A stretch of DNA of 23,501 bases from Bacteroidota bacterium (GCA_023426625.1 JAFAAJ010000109.1:1-23501), one strand, 5' to 3'; positions 9,307 through 17,583 are shown, counted from the stretch's first letter. Made by a program: numbers and translations. The notes: generated from the letters alone by a model not told the origin.

Positions 9307-11065
9307 ACATTCTGTTCACTGTTCCTATTCCCAGTAACTCCAGAGATTTTTTTATGGTCTTTCCGGTCAGATCAGAAAGATTCAATCTGAATTGTTTTAG
9401 ATTTTCATCTTCCAGTTTCAGGATCGGATTACTCTGATAGAATGAATTGTATGATTTCACAAGATCATAAACATAATTAGCGATCAAAGCCGGACTTAGA
9501 GACTCAGCTGCCTTTTCTACAATCGCTTTATAATTCGTTAATAATGTGATCAGCTCTTTCTCAAATTCATTCAAAGCTACCTCAGAAACGTCTTTATATT
9601 CGAAGTTTGCTTTTGCCTTCAACGATTGAATTCTCGCATACGTATACAGAATAAAAGGTCCTGTATTTCCATTAAATTCAATACTTTCAGCCGGATTGAA
9701 GAGCATTTTTTTCTTAGGATCCACTTTCAGCATGAAATACTTCAAGGCTGCTAATCCTATGATCTCGTAAGAAGTTTCTTTTTCTTCTTCTGAAAGTCCT
9801 TCCAGTTTTCCTAACTCCTGAGCTTTGGATTTTGCGGTTTCGTACATTTCCTGCATCAGATCGTCTGCATCTACCACTGTCCCTTCACGGGATTTCATTT
9901 TACCATTCGGAAGTTCTACCATTCCATAAGATAAATGGAATAACTGATCTGCCCAAGAATATCCCATTTTTTTCAGGATATTGAATAATACCTGGAAATG
10001 ATAATCCTGCTCGTTTCCTACAGTATAAATCAGTTTCTGAATATTATTCTCTTTGAAACGCTCCACTGCTGTTCCTAAATCCTGAGTCATGTACACTGAA
10101 GTTCCGTCCGAACGCAATAAAAGTTTTTGATCAAGACCTTCCTCCGTAAGATCACACCACACCGAACCATCTTCTTTCTGATAAAGCACTCCTTTATCCA
10201 AACCCTCCTGAATAAGATCTTTTCCTAAAATATAAGTATTGCTTTCATACTGAACCTGATCAAAACTTACACCCAATCTTTTATATGTTTCATTGAAACC
10301 TTTGTAAACCCAGGAGTTCATCTCATTCCATAGGTTTCTTACTTTTTCGTCTCCATTTTCCCAGTCTAAAAGCATTTTTTGAGCTTCCTTCATCAACGGA
10401 GCTTCCTTTTTAGCCTGTTCTTCATCTAATCCCTGACCAATAAGTTCAGTAATTTGTTTTTTGTAGTTCTTATCAAACTCAACATAATAATTTCCTACAA
10501 ACTTATCACCCTTTGTCTGCGTTGTTTCCGGAGTTTCTGCATTCCCGAATTTTTCCCAAGCCAACATAGATTTGCAGATATGAATTCCCCTATCGTTGAT
10601 GATTTGGGTTTTAATTACATCATATCCTGCCTCCTTGAGAATCTGAGCAACAGAAAATCCTAACAAATTGTTTCTGATGTGCCCCAAATGTAAAGGTTTG
10701 TTGGTATTCGGGGAAGAATATTCCACCATTACGGTAGAATTTTTCTTTTCCACATGTGAAAAATTTTCGTTTAAAGACCTGAAATTATCTATAAATAACT
10801 GGTTATTGATCTTGATATTAAGGAAACCTTTTACCACATTGAAGCTCTCCACCAAATCGGTCTGAGCCGTTAATGATTCACCCAATTCAACGCCAATACT
10901 TTCCGGATTCTTTTTTAACTGTCTTACTAGCGGGAAAGTGACAATGGTAAAGTCACCCTCAAATTCGGTCTTATTTTCCTGAACTTCCAGCTTAATGTCT
11001 TTTAATTGGTAGACACTTAAAATAATTTCTGAAAGTTTTTCCTCTATGATATCTTTAATATTCAT
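9305..11065 (-). CDS. argS: Arginine-tRNA ligase
   Basis: Class I aminoacyl-tRNA synthetase charging tRNA-Arg in the cytoplasm. From the chosen ATG at 11065 (MNIKDIIEEKL...) the product has 586 residues, a normal size. It shows the N-terminal Arg-tRNA synthetase domain (about 1-85), the HIGH motif as HLGH (126-129) in a SSPNTNKPLHLGHIRNN context, and the KMSKS-equivalent KMKS (389-392) followed by REGTVVDADD. The DALR-type anticodon-binding domain occupies the last roughly 130 residues and ends LGIGTVNRM. Upstream in-frame starts exist at 11107 (GTG) and 11095 (ATG). The first precedes the family's usual N-terminus; the second would add ten residues of non-conserved look. The gene has its own promoter just behind the terminator of the susCD operon, and its stop lies in the flank of the downstream bidirectional terminator. 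Confidence 0.95.
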   Translation of the reverse strand: MNIKDIIEEKLSEIILSVYQLKDIKLEVQENKTEFEGDFTIVTFPLVRQLKKNPESIGVELGESLTAQTDLVESFNVVKGFLNIKINNQLFIDNFRSLNENFSHVEKKNSTVMVEYSSPNTNKPLHLGHIRNNLLGFSVAQILKEAGYDVIKTQIINDRGIHICKSMLAWEKFGNAETPETTQTKGDKFVGNYYVEFDKNYKKQITELIGQGLDEEQAKKEAPLMKEAQKMLLDWENGDEKVRNLWNEMNSWVYKGFNETYKRLGVSFDQVQYESNTYILGKDLIQEGLDKGVLYQKEDGSVWCDLTEEGLDQKLLLRSDGTSVYMTQDLGTAVERFKENNIQKLIYTVGNEQDYHFQVLFNILKKMGYSWADQLFHLSYGMVELPNGKMKSREGTVVDADDLMQEMYETAKSKAQELGKLEGLSEEEKETSYEIIGLAALKYFMLKVDPKKKMLFNPAESIEFNGNTGPFILYTYARIQSLKAKANFEYKDVSEVALNEFEKELITLLTNYKAIVEKAAESLSPALIANYVYDLVKSYNSFYQSNPILKLEDENLKQFRLNLSDLTGKTIKKSLELLGIGTVNRM

Positions 11066-11131
11066 GTGTTCATACTTATTTTTCAAAAGCCACATGTAAT
11101 GGCCCACATTTCATCTCAAAATTTTGAACTA

Positions 11132-11139
11132 CAAATATA
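11132..11139 (-). promoter_or_regulatory. -7 box (TATATTTG) for argS
   Basis: On the minus strand TATATTTG matches TAnnTTTG perfectly. Transcription would start near 11125, giving a leader of about 60 nt before the ATG at 11065. The upstream side of the promoter overlaps the T-run and stem of the preceding operon's terminator; no good TTG -33 element is visible. Confidence 0.55.
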
Positions 11140-11145
11140 CGGAAA

Positions 11146-11169
11146 TAAAAAAACCGCCCGAAGGCGGTT
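11146..11169 (-). terminator. Terminator of the susCD operon
   Basis: On the minus strand a 7-bp GC-rich stem, AACCGCC (11152-11158) against GGCGGTT (11163-11169), encloses a CGAA/TTCG four-base loop. It is followed by a T-run reading TTTTTTTATTT (to 11146). It lies 15 bp after the stop of the last lipoprotein gene. Confidence 0.9.
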
Positions 11170-11183
11170 GAGTATTATAATTT

Positions 11184-11681
11184 TTAATGTTCATCTTCAG
11201 CAAAACCGGTTCTTTTATAACCGCTAATTCTGTAAATTGTTCCTGGATCATCTGAAAACTCTGCATCAAACTCAATAGCATCAGATTTATTACCTCCAGT
11301 AGTTGTAGCTCCTCCTTTTACAATTTTTCCGTTGGTAATATTAACGGTAATATCATATTTTTCATTTTGGAGATTATTTCCGGAAAATGTCAATCCACCT
11401 AAATTTGCAGGACTTTTCACCTTAAATTCCCAGATATTGTCATTATCATCTATCCAAAATTCGGCACCATTATTAGCAGAAGTATTATAAGTTGTAATTC
11501 TAGTATATCCTAACACCTCTGTTCCATTCACGCTAGTTGTAACAAACCAATCTCCTGCCATTTCTTGCATAGAGGTTCCACCTTGGTCATCCGCTACATC
11601 TCCGTCTCCTACTCTGTCACAAGAAAACATGAAAATTCCTAAAACAAACAGAGATAAAAATAATCTTAATATTTTTTTCAT
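11184..11681 (-). CDS. Lipid-binding-type surface lipoprotein (PF12888-like), accessory to SusCD
   Basis: The 165-residue lipoprotein has a signal peptide with lipobox FMFSC (Cys21), an acidic linker (DRVGDGDVADDQ) and one compact beta-rich domain. The domain runs from GDWFVTT (43-49) through LGYTRITTYNT, WIDDNDNIWEFKVKS and YDITVNITNGKI to a C-terminal SGYKRTGFAEDEH. This resembles the 'lipid-binding putative hydrolase' family of Bacteroidota; no catalytic function can be read from the sequence. It is the last gene of the susC-susD operon, 11 bp after its neighbour. The order susC, susD, Ig-like lipoprotein, this gene matches Bacteroides BT2264-BT2261, where the two small lipoproteins sit on the SusCD complex. 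The acidic residues after Cys21 suggest export to the cell surface. Confidence 0.75.
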   Translation of the reverse strand: MKKILRLFLSLFVLGIFMFSCDRVGDGDVADDQGGTSMQEMAGDWFVTTSVNGTEVLGYTRITTYNTSANNGAEFWIDDNDNIWEFKVKSPANLGGLTFSGNNLQNEKYDITVNITNGKIVKGGATTTGGNKSDAIEFDAEFSDDPGTIYRISGYKRTGFAEDEH

Positions 11682-11692
11682 TTCTTCAATTT

Positions 11693-12316
11693 TTAATTAT
11701 AGTATTCAAATTCATACGAAAAACCATAAGGGTCGATAGCCACTGTAAATTTTTTAGTGACAGGATTATACCCTATATCCACTGTTGTTGCAGGATCATA
11801 TCCATGAAAAACCTGTGGTATCGCAGATGGGATATCTCCATTCATTTGAAAATATACCGGAAATGCTCCCGCAAACCCAAAGTCAGTACAGTAATAGATG
11901 TTTGATGTTCCCGGAACCAATGAAATCACACCTGTTCTTGAGTTATTATTAACATCTCTGATCTTACCAGAAACATTTGTTCCTGTTCCATTAGGATCAT
12001 AAACTACAACAGTCTGATTTACCACACCATTAAAACCATCACTATTCTGAGCACTATAAGTAAAATCGTAAGCTCCAACAACATTTGTATTGGCACTTCC
12101 TACAACATTTACAGGTAATTCAGTAGAGCCTTCAAATGCTGTAACATCATCAGTGCTAAATGTTCCACCTAAAGGAACAGCAACTATGGGCTCATAATTA
12201 AACGTAGGATACGTTGTTACTCTTGATACCCCAAAAGTATCTGCATCTGAGGAACATGATATTATAAATGTTAACGAAACCAATAATATCAAAAATTTAT
12301 TTATTATATTTTTCAT
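11693..12316 (-). CDS. Ig-like domain surface lipoprotein (BT_2262/DUF5012-like), accessory to SusCD
   Basis: The 207-residue lipoprotein has a signal peptide and lipobox IISC (Cys21), followed by SSDAD. An Ig-like/DUF5011-type domain (about 33-110) comes next, with YPTFNYEPIVAVPLGGTF, the pattern VNVVGSANTNVVGAYDFTYSAQNSDG, and VNQTVVVYDP. A second beta domain (about 112-207) has SRTGVISLVPGTSNIYYCTDFGFAGAF and ends in aromatic strands (YGFSYEFEYYN). The pattern fits the BT_2262-like family found beside SusC/SusD pairs. It lies 12 bp after susD and 11 bp before the next lipoprotein gene, within one operon. A role as a surface-exposed cap or ligand-capture subunit is inferred from the operon; no enzyme motif is seen. 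Confidence 0.75.
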   Translation of the reverse strand: MKNIINKFLILLVSLTFIISCSSDADTFGVSRVTTYPTFNYEPIVAVPLGGTFSTDDVTAFEGSTELPVNVVGSANTNVVGAYDFTYSAQNSDGFNGVVNQTVVVYDPNGTGTNVSGKIRDVNNNSRTGVISLVPGTSNIYYCTDFGFAGAFPVYFQMNGDIPSAIPQVFHGYDPATTVDIGYNPVTKKFTVAIDPYGFSYEFEYYN

Positions 12317-12328
12317 AATCCTTTAAAT

Positions 12329-13765
12329 TTAGTTAGCATCATACCAAAGCTTCTCAGTAATTGGTTTTATACCTGGGAAATTTGTATTTGTTTGACTTTC
12401 TGACACAGGATATACAATTCTTTTAGGAAACTTTCCGCCTGTAGTTCCTGTTATAGAATATGCAAATTGTCCAGGAATGTAGGCTGGATCCGATTGATCT
12501 ACACTACTGATAGCCGGAATATTTGTTCTTTTTTGTTCAAAGAAAGCTTCATATCCTTTACCTGGGAAAAATGATATCCATTTTTGAGTAATAATTGCTT
12601 GAAGGTTATCAGCTGTTGTTCCATTTGGATAGGCATAAGCTCCTGTTAATAAAGTTCCTGGTGTAAGTCCCCACTGAGCAAAGGCAGCAGTAACCCCACT
12701 TTCATACAAAGTCTGAGCATTTGCCCCCCCGTTATATCTTAAATCTGCTTCGGCTTGTAAGAAATAGCTTTCTGCTGCGGAAATAAAATATACCGGATCC
12801 GTGGCTGATAATTTAATTACAGCAGCCGTTGTATTAGCTGTATTATCATAGTCTCCCTGATCCTGTGAAGGTCCATTGTTATAAAAGAAAGAGAATCTCG
12901 TATCATTGTTGGTTTGTAAATAAGAGTATAATGTTGTACTAGCTCTTAAATTAGTTCCTACATTCAGCTGTCTTCTGTCAGTTTCATACAAAGGATTACT
13001 TCTGTTAGCTTCATTTATGTATTGAGTGATGGCAGCATTTGTCGTCAAAAACTGAGCTCCTGATGCCAAAAGGTCCTGGATACCTTGCTGTGCAACAGTA
13101 GGTCTGGAATTGGTTTGTCTAAGATACAGTTTCAGCAACATGGTATTAGCAAATCTTTTCCAGTTATCCATAACTCCCCCAAATACCAAGTCATCATTTC
13201 CCGGCACCATTTCTGTAGGAGAAGCACTCAAATCTTTTGAAAGAGCATCTTTCAGGTTAGCAACAAGTCCATCATAAATAGTTTCTGGTTGGTCAAATGT
13301 AGGAGATAAAAACTCCGGATTAGCAGCTTGAGTATATGGAACAGCCCCATAAGAGTCCGTTAATACCTGGAATGCATATGCTTCCATAACAGTGCTCATC
13401 AGATAGTAATTCCAATATCCCTGTTCTTGAGCATTTTTCTTAACATTTCGCAGGTCCAGAATAGCATCATACATAGAGTTCCATGCTCCATTGTAATCTA
13501 ATACTCCAATGGAATAGTTATCAATAGTCTTATATTGGTTAGCTGCTGCACTTTGTGTAAAATACTGACTCCAAAAACCTCCTATTAAAGCATAGTAAGA
13601 TCCCGCTGAAGTAGCTACACCTGCAGTTGCCCCAGGCAATTGTCTATTAATTGGAATCTCCTCAGGAGTGAGAGTATCAGGATTTCTATTTATATCTAAG
13701 TCACTACATGATGCTATAATAAAAAGCGTCAGTAGATTTATTATGATTATTCTTATCTTTTTCAT
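12329..13765 (-). CDS. SusD/RagB-family nutrient-binding outer-membrane lipoprotein (SusD-like_2)
   Basis: SusD proteins are lipidated lids that capture substrate above the SusC barrel at the cell surface. The 478-residue product has a lipobox IIASC (Cys20) followed by SDLDINRNPDTLT. A helix-rich fold follows, with TPR-like segments: YNGAWNSMYDAILDLRNVKKNA, YLMSTVMEAYAFQVLTDSYGAVPYTQA and WKRFANTMLLKLYLRQ. Late motifs are YFISAAESYFLQAEADLRY and ITQKWISFFPGKGYEAFFEQKRTNIP. The C-terminus, PVSESQTNTNFPG...KLWYD, is typical of the family. Length is normal. It follows susC after 11 bp. The SusD-like_2 subfamily is often found in peptide or amino-sugar loci rather than classical polysaccharide loci; no glycoside hydrolase gene is nearby, so the substrate stays open. 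Confidence 0.92.
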   Translation of the reverse strand: MKKIRIIIINLLTLFIIASCSDLDINRNPDTLTPEEIPINRQLPGATAGVATSAGSYYALIGGFWSQYFTQSAAANQYKTIDNYSIGVLDYNGAWNSMYDAILDLRNVKKNAQEQGYWNYYLMSTVMEAYAFQVLTDSYGAVPYTQAANPEFLSPTFDQPETIYDGLVANLKDALSKDLSASPTEMVPGNDDLVFGGVMDNWKRFANTMLLKLYLRQTNSRPTVAQQGIQDLLASGAQFLTTNAAITQYINEANRSNPLYETDRRQLNVGTNLRASTTLYSYLQTNNDTRFSFFYNNGPSQDQGDYDNTANTTAAVIKLSATDPVYFISAAESYFLQAEADLRYNGGANAQTLYESGVTAAFAQWGLTPGTLLTGAYAYPNGTTADNLQAIITQKWISFFPGKGYEAFFEQKRTNIPAISSVDQSDPAYIPGQFAYSITGTTGGKFPKRIVYPVSESQTNTNFPGIKPITEKLWYDAN

Positions 13766-13776
13766 TTGAAATTCTT

Positions 13777-16752
13777 TTAAAAGTTAAATTTAAACATTAC
13801 CCCATACGTTCTCTGTGTAGGATTTGCACTGAACTCACCAAACTCACTTAGTAGACCATCTGCTCCATATGTTGTTGATTCCGGGTCTACATATGGGTTA
13901 TCTTTTGGAGTCCATAAGAATAAATTCTTACCATATAATGTGAAAGTAGCATTCTCTATACCCACACCTGAAAGCCATTGCCTTGGAAACTTAAATGATA
14001 AGGCAACATCTCTTAATCGTACAAAAGTTTTATCAATAACATGACTTCGTTCTATCCCTGGGTTACTTTGAGTATTGTAAAAATTAGAGATCTCTTCAAA
14101 TGCGACCGGAGTTGTATTTTCTGAGTAAGTTCCGTCACCATTATCAATAACAGAGTTAGGAATGATAAATGGATTTCTATCATTGTAGATTGTTTCTATA
14201 CCATTTCCTACAAAGTGACTAAGTCTTTTTGTATAAGAATACATTTCTCCTCCTTGTTTCCAATCTATTCCTACAATTAATGAGAAGTTTTTATATTTAA
14301 ACTCATTTCTGAAGCCCATGATAAAGTCTCTTTGTGCAGATCCTATTTTTTGTTCTTCTGTAGTAGTTTCATAAAACCCTGTATCTGGGTTAACAATGTA
14401 TTGTCCGGAAGCAGTGGTTTTAGGAACTAATGAATAATATGTTCCAGGTTCCTCTCCTTCAACGAATTTGAATGAAACTCCATAATTTGATTGTACAGTA
14501 ATTGCATTATCATCTCCAACAATATTTTCTACCTTCCCTTTGTTTTTAGTAAAGGTATATATGAAATTCCATTCGAAATCTTTCGTTTTAATAGGTTTTA
14601 GATCCATCATCAACTCGATTCCTTTATTTCTTACATCACCAAAATTACCAAGAATAGTGGCATACCCTGTAGATCTTGGAAGAACTTTAGGGAGCAAGAT
14701 ATCTTTTGTTAACCTATCATATAAAGAAACGTCAAATCCAATACGATTATTAAAGAATCTTCCTTCAGCACCAAATTCAATTTCTTCTGTAAGCTCATTA
14801 ACCAATTCTTCATTTGTAACTCTTCCTCCGATTTCATAAGAGTTTACTCCCCCAAATGGGAAAAGTAGTTGCCCGAAATAACCATCATTAACGGCTTGTA
14901 CACCTTCTGAATATACTTGATATGGATTAGTATCTTTTCCTGCTTGAGCCCATCCTCCTCTTAATTTCAAGAATTTATTATTGTTATCCAGAACAATGGC
15001 AGCCAAACCTGCAGAGGCATAGAAATAGCTATTCTTAGACTGCGGCAAAGTAGAAGTCCAGTCATTTCTTCCTGTAAGTGTTAAAAAATAACGGTTTTTG
15101 AACCCTAATTCCGCTGAACCAAATGCATAGGTATACCTTCTCTTCAAATCGTTTTGTACAACAATTGGGGTTGTTGCCGAGTTAGAAAGCTCATAATAAT
15201 TAGGAATATCTAGATTAGTTACCTGAGCAGCTAAGGTATTATTACCTTCTTCTGTAAAACCAACTCCTACAGCAGAATTCAGTTTCCAATCATCAGAAAA
15301 TTCAGCACTATGATTAAGAGTAAAATAGGAATCGTATTTATATCCACTGAACTTTTGTTCTCTAACAGCACCCACAACATTATTTGCACTAGCTAAATCT
15401 TGTGGTGAATCAGGTAAATACCTAACAATAGCCCCCCATCTCTTAACCGTCTCATTTAAAATATCTGCACCTAACTGTAAGGATGCCGATAAATTTTTGG
15501 CGATTTCATAGTTAAAATTAATATTTCCAAAAAATCTATCTGACTTTGCTCTTACTACGTTGTTTTCTAATGTTGTATAAGGGTTTGAAGCATACGGAGT
15601 AAAGAAGTACGAAGGAGTATTAAATATATTATTCATATCCTGCATATCTACAATACTTATATCATTAGGCATTTGTATGAGTTCCTGAAAAACAGTTTTC
15701 CCAAATGAGGCATCATCTCCTTGTCCTGTTGGGACAGCATTCGTTTTCCTATTAGAATAATTTGCAGAAACTTTAATTTTTAATTTATCGAAACTAAGTC
15801 CTCCATTAAAACCTATTGTTCGACGAACGAATTTATCATTTTCTGTAGGGAAAACTCCATCTGAGTTAGTCGAACTTATGGTTAATGCTCCATCAGCATT
15901 CTGACTTCCTCCGGATAAATTAAGTGAATTTGTATAAGTAACACCAATATCAAAAAACTCTTTCATGGCATCTTCCAAGCCTGAATAAGCTTTTATTTGT
16001 TGTGTGTTATTAACAATTCTACCCCAGGGTCTTATCTGTCCATTGAACATCGGTCCCCAAGATCCGTTCTCATTAGATGCCGCAGTAGAACCCTCTCCTA
16101 CTACATTGGAATAGCTTAGTCCATTCCAGCCTTGTCCAAATCTGTATTGGATATTCGGAACTTTGGAAACTTCAGAAAAATCAATAGCCGAAGAATAGTT
16201 AATTCTCAACCTGTTCTTCCCTCTTTTGGTTGTAATCAAAACAACTCCGTTCGCTCCGTCCTTACCATAAAGTGCTGTTGCTGCTGCACCCTTCAAGAAG
16301 TTCATCGATTCAATAATGTTAGGATCTATATCATTTAAAGTTGAACCTGAATCGTACGTATTGTCAAAACCTACTTTACTAGAAGTAGTATTCAGCATCG
16401 GAGTACCGTCAATAACGTATAATGGTTGCGTGGAACTTAGTGATTTGATCCCTCTTGTAATAATTTTAGGAGATGCACCCGGTTGGGATGGTGATGAAAT
16501 GTCTACTCCAGGAACCTTTCCCGATAAACTTTCAAAAGCATTGGAGTTTGTTATTTCTGTTAATTGATTTCCGGAAACAATTGTTTTACCGTAAGAACTT
16601 GCTTTCTCTTGTCTTTTAACACCCAAAACAGTAACAACTACACCCTCAATGTCTTGTGTTCTAACCGTATCATTCTTCTTTTGCTGGGCCTGAGTCACAG
16701 CTAGAGATGAAGACAACACTAAAGTAAGAACACCTGCTGTTAATTTCTTCAT
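13777..16752 (-). CDS. SusC/RagA-family TonB-linked outer-membrane transporter
   Basis: SusC proteins are 22-stranded TonB-dependent barrels that import oligomers captured by SusD. The 991-residue product has a signal peptide (cleavage probably after TQA, residue 22) and then a short stretch with a TonB-box-like segment DIEGVVVTVLG (34-44). The plug domain includes SGKVPGVDISS, PLYVIDGTPM (110-119) and the signature LKGAAATALYGKDGANGVVLITTKRG (153-178). The barrel ends in FKFNF. The carboxypeptidase-regulatory-like N-terminal extension common in SusC/RagA proteins is absent: the plug begins directly after the TonB box. It is the first gene of the four-gene operon, behind a good promoter. No ECF sigma/anti-sigma pair or hybrid two-component regulator lies beside it. 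Order and families point to an oligopeptide importer like BT2264, by inference. Confidence 0.93.
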   Translation of the reverse strand: MKKLTAGVLTLVLSSSLAVTQAQQKKNDTVRTQDIEGVVVTVLGVKRQEKASSYGKTIVSGNQLTEITNSNAFESLSGKVPGVDISSPSQPGASPKIITRGIKSLSSTQPLYVIDGTPMLNTTSSKVGFDNTYDSGSTLNDIDPNIIESMNFLKGAAATALYGKDGANGVVLITTKRGKNRLRINYSSAIDFSEVSKVPNIQYRFGQGWNGLSYSNVVGEGSTAASNENGSWGPMFNGQIRPWGRIVNNTQQIKAYSGLEDAMKEFFDIGVTYTNSLNLSGGSQNADGALTISSTNSDGVFPTENDKFVRRTIGFNGGLSFDKLKIKVSANYSNRKTNAVPTGQGDDASFGKTVFQELIQMPNDISIVDMQDMNNIFNTPSYFFTPYASNPYTTLENNVVRAKSDRFFGNINFNYEIAKNLSASLQLGADILNETVKRWGAIVRYLPDSPQDLASANNVVGAVREQKFSGYKYDSYFTLNHSAEFSDDWKLNSAVGVGFTEEGNNTLAAQVTNLDIPNYYELSNSATTPIVVQNDLKRRYTYAFGSAELGFKNRYFLTLTGRNDWTSTLPQSKNSYFYASAGLAAIVLDNNNKFLKLRGGWAQAGKDTNPYQVYSEGVQAVNDGYFGQLLFPFGGVNSYEIGGRVTNEELVNELTEEIEFGAEGRFFNNRIGFDVSLYDRLTKDILLPKVLPRSTGYATILGNFGDVRNKGIELMMDLKPIKTKDFEWNFIYTFTKNKGKVENIVGDDNAITVQSNYGVSFKFVEGEEPGTYYSLVPKTTASGQYIVNPDTGFYETTTEEQKIGSAQRDFIMGFRNEFKYKNFSLIVGIDWKQGGEMYSYTKRLSHFVGNGIETIYNDRNPFIIPNSVIDNGDGTYSENTTPVAFEEISNFYNTQSNPGIERSHVIDKTFVRLRDVALSFKFPRQWLSGVGIENATFTLYGKNLFLWTPKDNPYVDPESTTYGADGLLSEFGEFSANPTQRTYGVMFKFNF

Positions 16753-16772
16753 ATCAAATTATTTTTGCTTAA

Positions 16773-16784
16773 TACAAATTTGTA
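16773..16784. promoter_or_regulatory. Perfect 12-bp palindrome over the susC -7 box
   Basis: TACAAATTTGTA is a perfect inverted repeat placed directly on the presumed -7 element of the susC promoter. It could be an operator for a dimeric regulator or simply a by-product of the AT-rich promoter. Confidence 0.35.
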
Positions 16785-16804
16785 AAACTTTCTTAATAAC
16801 ACAA
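16775..16804 (-). promoter_or_regulatory. Promoter of the susC-susD-lipoprotein operon
   Basis: On the minus strand TTG (16804-16802), a 19-bp spacer and CAAATTTG (16782-16775) follow the flavobacterial TTG-N17-23-TAnnTTTG layout with one mismatch in the -7 box. Transcription would start near 16768, leaving about 16 nt before the susC ATG. Confidence 0.6.
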
Positions 16805-16854
16805 AACAAAATCACAAAAAATTATTATTTTTTCCATAATTGTTGAAATAATGT

Positions 16855-16862
16855 TAATTTTG
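16855..16862 (+). promoter_or_regulatory. -7 box (TAATTTTG) for rnhB
   Basis: TAATTTTG is a perfect TAnnTTTG match. TTG triplets upstream (16840-16842, 16843-16845) are closer than the usual spacer. Transcription would start near 16868, only about 6 nt before the first ATG (16874) and 18 nt before the second (16886), favouring the second. Confidence 0.5.
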
Positions 16863-16885
16863 CATGACGAAGAATGTTAAAATTT

Positions 16886-17473
16886 ATGGAATTGCTAAAG
16901 AAATGGACAGATCATTATATTGAAGCAGGGTGCGATGAGGTCGGAAGAGGCTGTTTAAGTGGTCCTGTAGTGGCAGCTGCTGTTATTTTAGATGATAACT
17001 TTAAGCAAAGTTTGGTTAATGATTCCAAAAAGTTAAATTTTAAAACACGCATGGAACTTGATGATTACATTAAGGGTAATGTTAAAAGTTATGCTATTGC
17101 CGAACTTCCTCCTGAATTCATAGACCAACATAACATACTGAATGCCAGTATACACGCAATGCATCGAGCATTAGATCAATTAACTATAAGACCGGAACTT
17201 ATTTTGGTGGATGGCAATAAATTTCATCCTTATAATTATATTCCGCATCAGTGTATTGCAAAAGGAGATTCTAAAGTATTATCCATTGCTGCAGCTTCTA
17301 TTTTGGCTAAAAATTACAGGGACAGATTGATGATAGAGCTCCATGAGGAATTTCCGCAATATGGATGGAACACTAATTTTGGATATGCAACAAAGCTGCA
17401 TCAGCAAGCACTTTCAAAACACGGACCAACAAAATATCACAGGAAATCTTTCCGACTAGAATATGACCTGTAA
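16886..17473 (+). CDS. rnhB: Ribonuclease HII
   Basis: RNase HII cuts RNA in RNA-DNA hybrids and removes single ribonucleotides from DNA. From the ATG at 16886 the product has 195 residues and keeps all four metal-binding acids: Asp17 and Glu18 in CDEVGRGCLSGPVVAAAV, Asp109 in LVDGN, and Asp128 in KGDSKVLSIAAASILAK. The C-terminal HxxxLxxHGPTxYHRKSF region is also present. An ATG at 16874 would add four residues (MLKF). I prefer 16886 because the protein then begins as homologues usually do and the leader is longer; the difference is minor. It is divergent from susC and monocistronic, with its own promoter and a bidirectional terminator after it. Confidence 0.94.
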   Translation: MELLKKWTDHYIEAGCDEVGRGCLSGPVVAAAVILDDNFKQSLVNDSKKLNFKTRMELDDYIKGNVKSYAIAELPPEFIDQHNILNASIHAMHRALDQLTIRPELILVDGNKFHPYNYIPHQCIAKGDSKVLSIAAASILAKNYRDRLMIELHEEFPQYGWNTNFGYATKLHQQALSKHGPTKYHRKSFRLEYDL

Positions 17474-17536
17474 TCCTCAATTAGTGAATTATATTATTCG
17501 CAATTTTGATATTTGAAATTTAAAACCTGTCTAAAT

Positions 17537-17569
17537 AAAAAAGAGAAGCAATATTCTGCTTCTCTTTTT
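17537..17569. terminator. Bidirectional terminator between rnhB and yidC
   Basis: AAAAAGAGAAGCA (17538-17550) pairs perfectly with TGCTTCTCTTTTT (17557-17569) across a 6-nt loop. The A-run on the left and T-run on the right let it end both convergent transcripts. Confidence 0.92.
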
Positions 17570-17583
17570 GTTATAGTAAGTTA

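Noticed and set aside
11066..11107. N-terminal extension of ArgRS from the GTG at 11107 or ATG at 11095
   Set aside because: The extra residues are not like the family N-terminus, and MNIKDIIEEKL from 11065 gives the normal 586-residue length. Short out-of-frame ORFs in the leader contain no arginine codons, so attenuation is not supported.
16864..16926. Short 20-codon ORF from ATG 16864 before rnhB
   Set aside because: It overlaps the -7 box/transcription start region and the rnhB coding sequence in another frame, with no sign of conservation or a family.
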